From the NCBI GenBank assembly GCA_023053545.1, contig JAKZAN010000005.1, positions 9,238,001-9,302,000 on the forward strand: a stretch of DNA of 64,000 bases, in the 5' to 3' direction. Both the position numbers and the translations under genes were made by a program. Of the stretch, positions 35,401-47,400 are shown piece by piece (positions within the stretch are counted from its first letter, which is position 1; every line of letters begins with the position of its first letter). The notes beneath the pieces are model-generated. The model saw only the letters and a list, made by a program, of their open reading frames with translations. It did not search any database and was not told the origin of the DNA. The stretch comes from Lepidurus packardi (taxonomy: Eukaryota; Arthropoda; Branchiopoda; Notostraca; Triopsidae).

Positions 35401-38400
35401 CTGTATTTTTGTGAACGGAAGCACTTCCGGACAAGTGAATTGCAGTCGTAATTCAAAGGGCATGTCTTTGAAAGCTAACAAAAAACTATGAAAGGTTACA
35501 TCAGGTTAACTAAAGATAGATCAATTTGACATTGCGTAATTTTTCAATTTTTCATTAGTTAATTGGAAAAATAAAAAGGACAAAATTAACTAGCTAAGCC
35601 CTTAATCGTCGAGATTACGCCTCTGGATTGTGTGAAAGGTTTGGGGAAAGAACTAGTTGCTATGTGGCCTTAAGATATGCAAAGAGGCTGGAAGGCTCCG
35701 CCTCCTCTCGAAAAACGGGTTCCCTTTATTTTCATTCCCAGCAACATTTCTCACTTCTCAGTTGGACTTTAGTTCCCAGTGTGGCGAGTTTGACATTCGT
35801 TTGGAACTTTCGAAATTTTCAAAAGACAGATTGGACGTGGTTTTCTGCTAATAAAAAGGACAAGGAATCGTTTCTGAACTCAATTGATAAAGAAAGGTTG
35901 ACGACACTGATAAAATTGTTGATAAAATTCAACTGAAGGATACTTTGGTGAAAAGTGCGTAGTAAGGAGTTTGTGTTTGGTGCCTAAGTCGCAACCAAAA
36001 ATGGTAGAAACAACGTGGGAGACGAGCACCCGGTGTTATTTTGGTGCAAATGATCTCGTTTTTTGAATGAGGAAGGTTTTGAAAAATGGGCGAGCCGAAT
36101 TTGGAACTAGGAGCAACTCCGCGATGTCGCAAATTAGCCATTCCGCTTCACTCGAGGCTCACATTGCCTCCGGTAAGCTCGTTTTTATCTCAGCTGGAAA
36201 GTTCGTTAAGCGAGACATGACGTCATGGTCACTTTTTCCATTTTTTCTTGTTTAAGATGGTCTAGTGATGGAGAAAAGGGTGCAGGATAGAAAAAGATGA
36301 TCAAATTTCTTAGTAAAAGTTACTTGGGGTCAGAGATAATCCCGCTGAGTACGCTTTAATTACTTTTCTAGTTTAGATTAATATCGTAAGCCGTTAAATA
36401 ATGTTAAAAAAACTAAACTTTCCAGTGGTACTGGAAAGATCGCTGATTCGTCAGGTTTGGTGTTAGGAATAAACTGTTAGGAATAAATTTTTCGAAAGAA
36501 TTTTGTTATTTGCCGCCATTTATTTAATTTGAAATTTTTGTGAAATATTTTGTATTTTTTTTATTGAAAATTAAATAAAATTTTACAATTTTTGAAGATG
36601 TTAGTGTACAGTTGATTGACGTTCCGTGGTAGATAAGTTCAGATGTGCCAATCTTGGACACGCATGTACGTTCGCGACTTGCAGAGGAAAGGAAAATGTG
36701 CGAGATAAGTAGCAAATTTTGTTAGCTGAAAGTTATTTTTTACGTCAGTTTTTTTCAATTTTTTTCAACAGGAATGTGCGATTTGGAACTAGCGATGAAT
36801 TCATTAAATAGATATTTTTGTTTTTTTGTAGTTGGGGGAAATATTTCTGTAATTTAGGTTATGTTAGTTGTCTGGGATTTCAATCTGGTTTCGATTGAAG
36901 AAATTTAGAAAATTGCAAAATGAAGTCGACGTGCTGTTAAATGGGCAAGACTTCATGTCGGAAATATTTTCTGGCATGTTGTGTAGGAAAGTAGTGGCAC
37001 ATGGGTATTAGTTTCACAGATCTGGAATGATAAGTCATCTCTTTTTGGCAGCTTTAATCTTCGCGAAATCAGCGTCGACGACTTTTTTTTTTTAATCAGA
37101 CAAGATTAAGTAAAGAGCTGGCTCATCACTTATTTTAGTTCGAAACTGTGGCTTAATTAAAGGAATTAGTGATATAGTTACTAGTTTTATTTAATTTAAG
37201 CACTATTTTATTTTTATTTGTTCTTCTTTTTTTGATACGGCTTGTAGGCTTAAGCCTATTACCGTAATTTATTGCCGTATAAAAAGGGCAGGGGGTGAAG
37301 AGTTGGGTATAAAATTAAAAGTTGAACAAAACTAAGGACAGCATAAAAAATGAATGGTGCTAGGGTAGATTTGTATGACGTGAAGGTTAATTATCATTGC
37401 TACATATTTTTCCATTAAGGAGATTGAAGGTTAGCCATACAGTTAAGTATAATGAGGGAAGTCAGGGATGATGGTTTGGCATTGAAGAAACATTTTTTAA
37501 GTTTCATTTTGTTCTTCGGGGAAGGACAACCTCGACCTAGATAAAAAGGCGAGAGTCGGCGAGAAAAGTGGAAGTGGGCAACAGGAGACGGTTGGTGGGG
37601 CCAGGAAGGAAGGGGGTTAGGATGTTGGGGTTTTAGTATCGTGCAATTTTATTACTGAAGTTTAATTTTTATTATTTTCTTGTTTTTAATAGGTGGATCA
37701 TGGCTCCTTGGCGAGAAGGTCTCTGGATATCGATGGTTTGCTATTGTCGCCGGGAAATGGGTCAATGGTGGGCCTGAGGCCCCGCCCTTTTGCGCGCCAA
37801 ATTTCGGATGACTTGCGACGCAGACGCGAGAGTTTTGCAGCCGCTTCAGGATTACGTCATCCCGCTATTTCTTCCCTTAGCAATCGTATGGGACCTATTG
37901 GATTACCTTTGCCAAATTTGGGTATAATGTTATCTTATTTCATTTCTTTTAAATTTATTTAAAGCATCAACAGTTATTTTAAATGAAAGCAGAAGTTATT
38001 CTGATATTATCTGGGATTTTTTGTATTATTATTTTGTAAATATTTTAACGGTTTGAAAACAGGTCTTTGTATTCTGGGGACAGTTTAAAAATGAATTATT
38101 GGGACATAAAAGAAGTCTAGGACAAACAACATGAAGGACCACGCCCCTTTTGAGGTTCAAGGTGTTCCCAAAGATCCTGTTTCGAATTTAAAATAAAAAT
38201 TGAGACACAAAATAACAAGTAGCTGCCATCTATCTTTGTCATGGAGAACTGTTTGCTCCAGGCAAGAATGAATAGCCTTGTTGATGTTTTGTAGCCCGAT
38301 TCAAGGAACCTTGTAATGCAAACGATGTTTTATTTCTTTACTGTCTTTTAGAAATCTCATTTAAATCCTACTATAATTTCGATGACATGGGAAGGAAAAG

Positions 38401-41400
38401 AAGTGATTGTAAGTAAAAGTCGTGATTCAGTTTCAAGGGAATTTACGTTGAAAAACTCCTTGTTGTAGAGTTTCTTATTCTTATGGGAGAAATTTAGCTC
38501 GTGACTGATTACTTAATTCATTTTGGATTGCAGCAGTGGAAGGTCTCGAGGTTGGGATAACCCCTGGGACGATGTGAGCAAATAGAGGGGGCGGGTTCAC
38601 GCCGGTGTGAGTTGTTTAGGGGAAAATAAAGGGCTAGTTCCGGCTCCTCTTTGATGTTATGAAAGGAGTTATATTAGGCAATCGGATTGACAGACTAATA
38701 GAACGCTTTGTACCTTGACGTTAGTTTTTAGTTGTTTATCCCACTTTTTCTTTTCTTACGGGGGACAAAAGCAATGAGGTTGAGAAAAGCAATTGGTTGA
38801 TGGCTAAAAAAACATACTACTTTCTTTGAATGAAGAGGGCTTTTGTAAGGCTTTCAGACTAATGAAAACGTAAGGCTTTAAACTCATTTTCTTTGTTTGA
38901 TCGCAGGTGATGCGAGCCTGCTTCGGATGAAAAACTCTGCATTGGGACAATCAGCTCCGTCACTAACTGCAGGAGCGGTAAGTGATTCCAATTAACTAAT
39001 TAACACATTAGCATACTAGGTACGCCCGGGGAAAAGAATCCCTGTGTAAAGAAATAAGGTTTCATAGTAACATGATCTTCAGTATCAATATAATCAACGC
39101 GAAAGGGTATTTTTCGCATCATAATGCTTACTAGCTAGTCACGAATTCATTACGTCATCGTATATGACTGGTCCTTTCTCAAACCAAAACCAAACACGTG
39201 GCCTTACATGGATGTAGTGACATCATGAAATCTACCGTTTTGCTTTGAAAGCTGAATCTTTCTCCCTTTCTTTTCTTAAATCGGATCCGTATCTCGGTGA
39301 AGAAAAAGGCGTGGCGTGACACTCAATAGTGTTAATTAACGTCTTTAAGGCTCCCGTACACCGTAGCTCCTCACTATAGGCGGTTAGCATGGGGATTTTC
39401 GGAACAACTTTTTGGGAAAACCAGTGCATTTAATGAAAAAACTCTTTGACAGGAATCTCGAGCTTGCTAACAGATAGTGCACAATCAATGCATATTTTCC
39501 AATGAATAATAAATCAGTAATATGCAAATGAAGTTTGCAATTATGCGAGACTAAAAGCATGTCCTTTGGTTATGGGCAGCTACTAACAAAAGGAAACTTT
39601 TCTTTTAGTTTGCATTCAAATCTGACAAGCCGTTTACGAGAAATCTTGTTCGAAAGTTCTTGTTCATTGTGTTGCTAGAGCAAACTGTAGTGACAAATTA
39701 TACGTTTCAGAAGCAAAACAAGCCTAGACACTTCGCGGCAATTAGCGATCTATTCCTTTTCTTACTTTCTTACGAAAGGACTTTCGCAATAAAGCAACAT
39801 GTTCTCCGGATTTAGTGACAAACGGGTGTATCCAGCTGTCAGTGACACTGCGCTGTCGTTTTCGAACAGTGAATTTTTTTCCCAGCTAGTGGAGGGGAAA
39901 AAGTACAAGTTTGAACTATTTCCGTCAACGAAAGTTGGTGAAAATCGTTAACCTAACCTAATTGATTTCCAATCCATACCAATTTTCAACTCGAGTGACA
40001 CTTGTTTGTCATTCTTTCCCAGGGAACGTTTATCAACAATCAATCACACACTGGTGTCATTTATTACCTCCGGGTTATCTAACGCAAAACCTATTGGCAA
40101 AACAGAAACAAACATCAATGCCATCTGCGACTCTTTCCCGTCAATAAGCTAAGGAATACTGGAGCCGTAAATACGTTGTTATCCTTTTCAGAAAAGCGTC
40201 ACGACGATGAGTTGAGAAGACAAAAAACGATCAACAGGAAAAGGGGCGTGTCTACACTTTTACCCTGTAATATCACTGTTGTTTAGCATTTGAGTCATTC
40301 GTTTTCCAGTTTAGTGTAAAGAAGCTATCCTATCGAATTGAAACCGCAGATCGACGATTCGTAAGGATTTGATTTCTAAGCATAGTAGGTGTGGCTAGCC
40401 GTTCATGGCCCCTTAAAGAAGGTCCTCTAACGCAATTCTCCACTTTCTTCCCCTTTATTTGTAACAAAATCTTTCGTTTCAAGTATTCGTAAAAGAAAAC
40501 TCGATGTTAGAAAAGGAGCGTGTCGCGGAGCCCACACTTTCGGGAGTACATATTACGTCGGGATCGCGTTGTTATCCAAATTACCCTGGCAATAAAATCA
40601 CGTGTTAGGAACCCCCAAATCCTCCCAGCAGGTGTACTTTCTATGTGTTGTGCGTGATTTAAGCCACGCCCATGGTTTCCCTGACGTTCACTGACGTCAA
40701 GCGCGTGTGGCTTTTACTGCACATGCACCTTGTATGTTTTACGGGCGCTCGCATAGGCAGACAGCTGCACAGCGCTTCAACTCTCAGAGTTGGGTTGAAT
40801 TAACCATGCGTTGGGGCGCAGACAATTCTCGTACTTGAATTTTTTTTTTTACTATTTTTGCCACCGGTGATTTAGTTTCCCCTTCAAAATCGTCGATTCT
40901 ACTGTGATTCTCAGTGAATTTCCGTCCAGTTAGTTAATATTCTTCGCGCCCTCCGTCTCTTTCTATCTCGCCTGGGTTTCTGGATTCGAGCCTCTTCATT
41001 ATAAAAGGAATCAGATAAGGAAATATGGACACTATACTATAAAGAGAATATTTCTTTATTTTTCTTAATTTAAGTTTTGGTATTTTAAGCTAATTTAAGC
41101 GGGAGGCCCACGAGACGGGAAAGTATTGATTCTTGTAGGGACAAGGCGCGTTTCTGGTACTCTCTGTCGGTGTGTGTTGTGTCGTGCTGACCTTTAAAGT
41201 TAACAAGTATGCGTGACGAGGAACTGGTACTTGGGTTCCTTCATTATTTAGCGTCAGATTTCTGGGACTCAGGTGCGTGACGTTTTATGTACATGTTCAG
41301 GTAAACTAGAGCTGACGAGGATTATTTGCTTTGGTAGCACTTCCCTACTTTTTCCTGGGATGGGAGGAGCCAAGCTCTGAGCTTTTTGATTTACTTGACT

Positions 41401-44400
41401 TGACCCCAAAGGCTGGCCGGTCTCCTTAGTGCCTTGAAGATACACCGCGTATCTAAGCCGAGCTAGTAATCGATCGCGGGTAAAAGCTCTTGTGTCAAGA
41501 AAATCGTTCCTTTCGACTTGGGGTAAAGGGGTTAGTGGGTCCGGAAATTAGCTTTCAAATTTGGATTAGGGCTTTGATCTTACTGGATCTTAATTTGAGC
41601 TGGATTTGTCAGGTTGTGTTATATTTTTTTTTAAATTTAAAAACCAGCGTGAGCGTAGCTCTTGGCGAGCAAATTTTGTAGAAAGACATTAAAGGAAAGC
41701 ACTTACGTAAATTGAAATGGGAAAAACTATTTACAAGAGGGCCGTTGGTAGTAGGATAAAACATGCCCTTTTTCCGTAAATTTGATGACCACTAGTTACG
41801 TTAGAGTAGTGCTTACGACAGTTTATTATTCCTGATTTATTACTCCTGCAGGAGGATATTTTGATTGCAGTCAGGGAAAGTTTGTTATTTTGAAATAATT
41901 TACTTGAACAAATAACATAGAATTTACAAGTTTCAAATCTGCTAACTGTTTGGTAGTGCATAATAACAAAGCTTTATTTTAAGGGATCAAAGCGAAAATT
42001 TCTGTATTTTAGAGCGAAAACTGATTCGCTCCAAATTAAAGCGAAATTTTTTTCGCACTAAATAGCGAAAAATTTTTTTAAAATTGAACTTTCTTTATAT
42101 CAGTGTCTTTATTTTTAAGACTACTTGAGTTAGGTAGGCTATACCAACTACACCATATAGTATATATATATAGTATATATATATATGGTGTAGTTGTTAT
42201 GGTTAGTATTATTATTAGTAGTATTGATATGGTTCTCAAATTATTTTTAGTCATTTGTGCGCTCTTTTGAAGGAATTGAAGAAGCTCACTTGAAAGCCTT
42301 TGACTGAAAGTAATTTTCCCTGACTGTTTTCCATTGAAAATAGTTTTCTATTACTGGAGTACTTCATTTTCTAAAGGCGATAAAATTGGTTAGGCCTATG
42401 AAGCGTTTAGGAAAATGATTAAAAGAGTCTTGGAAAGGGCCCAAACTTCGACCGAGTCAAACAAAGGAGCTGTAAAATGGCCCCGCCCACTCTGGGTTTA
42501 CGGTTGTTTCAGACTGCTTGGTTTCTTTAATACGTGTTGGCGTTGGGCCATGCATTCACGTTGTATTAGACAGAACGAGAACATGGACTTGAACATAGAC
42601 TATCCTGCTTGCTATCCTAGCACAAAGGAAATCGTTTAGTCTCCTCATGTGGATCCACATTGTGGAACGTTTTTATGGGAAAAAACTTGTGATGTTTTAA
42701 GCATTTTATGAATGCTTCTCGTAACTTCTGTTTAAAAAAAGAGCAAAGAAAATTTATTACTCTTGCTAAAAGGATTTCGTTATTGATTTTCGGTCCCGCC
42801 CACTTAGGTTCGGCACGTGCCTACGTAAGAGTAAAAGCTGTAGCGTTACCTTTTGAAAATGCTGATGAGAAGGAAAAATCTTTGAGTAGAAGTCTTTGTG
42901 TGGAGGGCACACTTGTAGAGCATCGAGGAAGACAAATTGACCGAATTGGGTCTATTATTAACTTCTATAATTGTATTTAAACCTTTTAGAAGTTAAGGTT
43001 AGTATTGTCCTGGTCCAAAAGCGTAGTCCATATGGACCTTCGAATTGAGAAGTTTTAGAAATACGCAAATTTTTCAAAAAGTGGATTTTTATATAAAAGA
43101 AAGAAACATTAAGCACCGGACAGGAAAGGAACGGATGATGACGTCACCCGTTACCGCACAGTTTCCCTATCCTGTTCTGTCTTCCGTTCATCTTTGCGAT
43201 TACAGTATTTTGGTGTGAAAACGTAGTTTCTTGCGTAGAAAGGGACTTGATACAACTTTATTTGGAAACCTTATCTTATAACGTGGGATGTAATTCGCCG
43301 CATTTTTTGCGCCCCGGAAGGTGTGACGTGCGATTCCCATTAAAGACAGCCTATTTTTGGTTTGATGCGTTCTGGAAAGGAAAGGAAAATAATCTATGAT
43401 ATCATCATTTACCAAAACTTCATTCATATAAAATTTGTTTTCTTGAAGAGATAGTAAAAAAGACATGAATAAAAGATTGGGAGAGGTAATTAGCTTGTAG
43501 CCTTGAAAATATTTTGAAAAGGAAAATCTCGAGTTATTTTTGGTTTTTCATTGACTAGAACGTTCACTGTTGGATACCTCTAGCCTCTCTTTCCATTGGC
43601 TGCGGCCAATAATGCATTCCAAATGTAGGTCATACCCTAGACATGGTCATCAGCATATATAGCCCATGAAGAAAACCCTTTGCATTTGCGTACACTTTAC
43701 CCAAGAAGGAAATTCCCCAACTGAAAACCCACGATCGCGTGAACAGAAACGTCTAGTTTTCGAGTTTTTAGTGGTTTTCTCATTGATCTTGAGATGTTGT
43801 GGACTCCTTGGGCTACTCTTCGTGGTTTTAAAATGAGGTAATCAGGCAGTGGACAGGAAAGGATATTCTACTGGACGCAATCTGGGCTAACAACACGTTG
43901 GAGGCGAAGTTTCCAACGATAGCCACTTAGATAAGAAGAAAAAAACAAGGTTAAGGCCATTTTTTAGAGCCATTAATCCAAGTTTGAGAACCAATTGAAA
44001 TTGTTGCAATAAGGGGTGTGGCTTCGGGGTGGAGGTACCCTGAAGGCGTAGTAATACTTGCCCTTCTTTGTTATCTTGTTTATTCTGGTTTCTCTTTGAC
44101 TTGTCCGTAAGGGGTAGTTAACAGAGAGAGAGAGGGGGGGGGGTGAAAAGGTAAACGAAGTGTATACGAAAACGTGGCTGCAAGCTGTCTACAAAAGTTA
44201 GTCATCTGTGGTCTTTTACTGCGACTGTACTATGGTCGGGAGTTGGGAGGCGGGGGCAGGAAGTTGAAAAATGTCTTTTTGAAGGTTCATTTGTACGAAT
44301 ATAGGGTTTAGTGTGGGTTTGCTTTCCTTGTAACCATCGTCTAGGTCGTTAAGCAAGTCGTGTGAGTGGCTCCTCGTGTGTTTACGTTAGCATTGGGACT

Positions 44401-47400
44401 GTTGGCTGGCAATAGAGGAAGATTTCTTGCATGTTTTGAAGCCTTCAAAGTTGAGAATACCTCAGAAACAAAAGTTTCTTAATATTTTCGTGGAGCGAAA
44501 ATGTAACGTTTCCCGGTTCAAAAAGCTACGAAACCCTGAAATCGAACGTTTTTACCGAACTTCAGTTCATCGCAGTAGTTTTTACGATTCGCATAGCTTG
44601 TGGAATGCGTTTTTAATGTGAAGTTTTTAGCGAGTTGCGGGTCCCGACAGTGTTATTCGCCGTTCGTGGGACGTGTTTTCATGGAATACGAACATTATCG
44701 GATGAAAACTAAACCGGGTTTCGTCTCCTGAACGTATCGTAACGAACGTTTTCAACCCAAATAGCTATTGAATGTCATTGGAGTAAACCCTCGGAGACTT
44801 CCGAATCGTGCGTTTTCAGGGCGTTCTTATATACAGCTATGCAATCGAAAGGTTTCTGAAAAAAAATTAGAGGCTCGTTCACAACCAAAGTTCGTTATTG
44901 CCAACAGTCGTTACTGTATTTCGTCGTCATTGTCATTAATTTAAACTGTTTGTGATCCAAAATGACACTGACTTACCTTGCTTGTCGACACCCTCCATTC
45001 GTCAACTTAATGTTAGTGAGGAATGTGTCAAGGTCTAGTTTTCACATGAATAGCTCGACGAACTGACCAAAAACTACCTTATCTCCATTTCTTCACCGCT
45101 GTAGGGGGTTTAAAAACGTCCCTACTTTGCATATCAACGTACACGGGCACCTGACACACAAGTGTGTAGTTTTGTTTTTCGGAAATTTAATCTCCTGTTG
45201 ACGGTGTAGCTCTTCGAAACGGTCACCACTTACTCTATGCGATGGCGAAAGAGAACCAGAAATGCAGACAACAGCGCTTTGCCCTCAGATTAGACTTTGT
45301 AAGTAGCAATAGACTACCACAAATGTAAAGACACATTTTTTGTAAATTTAATTTTACCTAGAATGGTGTCCATTTGTTTAGTGTATTTTCAGAAATCATC
45401 CAGTTTGAATTAAAGCGATGAGTGCTAAAAATAGCTCATGCTCTTGCTACATAGACGGACAGTAACCCACAAATTCCGTTTTTTACATTATTGGGTGGAT
45501 CCTTAAAAAAATAGCGGTCTTTTGTTTTTTGTTGCGAATCGAGAACGAAAATGGCGAGATAGAGATACAGAGAGGCTTGGTACTTATTGAACTTTGAATA
45601 GTGCAAAAGGAGAGCAGGATTTAAGGGTAAAAATGCCGAATCTACCCGAAGGAATGCTCCCGCGGAGTGCGAGTGAATCTACGAGTTTGGTACGCCAAAA
45701 TGTCCGTTCGCATCTCAGTTTACCTTTACCTTCGCCTCTTCCTAATTTATCGCTGTGTCCTCTGCCTACTAACGTCCCCACTTTACTACTCTACAAGGTA
45801 AGACATTAACCAATTCCCAGAAGCAAGGCGTAGCTGACTCCCATTGGGATGTTGAGCAACAAATTTATAAACGGTCTCGAAGCCTCTAGTGATCTCTTTA
45901 AGTACAGAACTTCCCCCTGTAGTCCAAATAAACAGGAAGTTGTGGTTCGCCGTGATTTATCTGACGGAAGCTTGCGTTTTTGTTTCAATATCTTTTGTCA
46001 GTTTTGGAGAATACTTAAATAAAGATACTGAGAATTATTTTTCGTGTTTTTGTTACAGAAAGATCTGATTTTGCCCAGAAGAAGTGTCCGGGCAAGTCAT
46101 CGCAAGAGTTTGATGATGTCAACGTCTCCAACACTGCCTCGCTGTCATTCCCCGCTTTCCCAAGGTAAGAAAAACACTGCCCTTTAAACACTTCTAATAA
46201 TTATTTTCTAAACAAAAAACATGATATTATTAAATACAGTAGATGTCTCTTATTGCGATCACCGTTGCCAAGAGAATATTGATTATATTAAGTGGAGATT
46301 CTAATAACCGAAAATTGGAAATATGCAATAGAATGCGACGATTAATCGGCGCATGAAACGGAACTGGCTTGTGTAAACCAAAGAAACAAAGCTTTGTCTA
46401 CTTTTTGACACTTTCTCATACGTTTCCTTTTTCTAGCTTCACTACAACCACTATTGTTTATTTTTCAACAATATTGATAGAGATGATTGAGGAATTCCTA
46501 ACTTAACGGCCGCTTCCCTTTGTAGCAAATCTTTCAAATGTAACTTGTCGTACGTTTCAATAAGCCGCAAACTTCCCTTTTAATTTAAATCAACTTCTTC
46601 TTATTCGCCGCCATGTTATATAACAACACGTCTGAAACACAACTAACACTGCACCTCTGAAGCCTGCTGCTTAGATAGAGTTCTCAGCACGATATTGCTT
46701 AATTTTCACAGTCAATTAAAGAAACTGGTCATTCAGTTGAATAACGTGCTCATTTACTTGACTGGGCAGTTAGAAGGGATTTCCCCTAAGCGTAGTAGTA
46801 GGCTGGAAATGACAGGATTGGTCAAAACAACGTAAAAGCAATGTTACTTTACATGTGCAGATTCCTTTGAGATCGATTTTAATATCCGAAAGTGTGATTC
46901 TAATAATCGATTAAAATGCTATGAATTTTATCAATTTGAATCGGTCCTTTAAAGTTTATTCCGTAAAGCGGCTGATTCTAATAACCAGTGGTCACAGTAA
47001 GCGGCATCTACTATAGTATTATTTTTTATTTTTAGTTTTTTAATAAAAAAAACTTGTAATAATATTATTGATAATACAATTTTTAATTTTTTTTAATAAT
47101 AAAATTGGATCTTCTGTAGTAGGAAGTCCGTTGGAAAGCCCTAGGAATATGTCTCCGTGTACTCATTTCGCATTCGCCCCCATAAAGAGGTATGTTCTAG
47201 GATGAAGTAAAAAAAAAAGAATCGAGTTTTTATTTTGCATTTTTTGTGGGACTTGTTATTATAGGGCGGAAGGCAGGAGATGGTCCGTGGCGTCGTTGCC
47301 GTCGTCCGGGTATGGAACTACACCAGGGAGCTCCAATGTTTCGGTACATTTACTTCCCATTTTCAGCTCACTATTTGAGAATTTTCATTACAATTGTTTA

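Larger units (their letters stand above)
38978..45617 (+). other. 6.6-kb MAST intron 4
   Basis: This is by far the longest intron in the window. It holds a TTAA-flanked MITE (39345-40170), an AT palindrome (42145-42196), a G-run near 44133 and two TGACGTCA sites (40692, 43139). A GC-richer stretch at 40640-40830, with CCACGCCC, the TGACGTCA and a CAGCTG, could be an internal promoter for shorter MAST isoforms; no coding first exon was recognised there. Confidence 0.45.

Noticed and set aside
42145..42196. microRNA hairpin
   Set aside because: The loop is a TA run and the arms are short perfect repeats; no other sign of a miRNA precursor.
45594..45617. Starting the MAST exon at the earlier AG (after TTGAATAG)
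   Set aside because: It would need incoming phase 2, but the previous exon ends in phase 0. The AG at 45617 keeps the frame.
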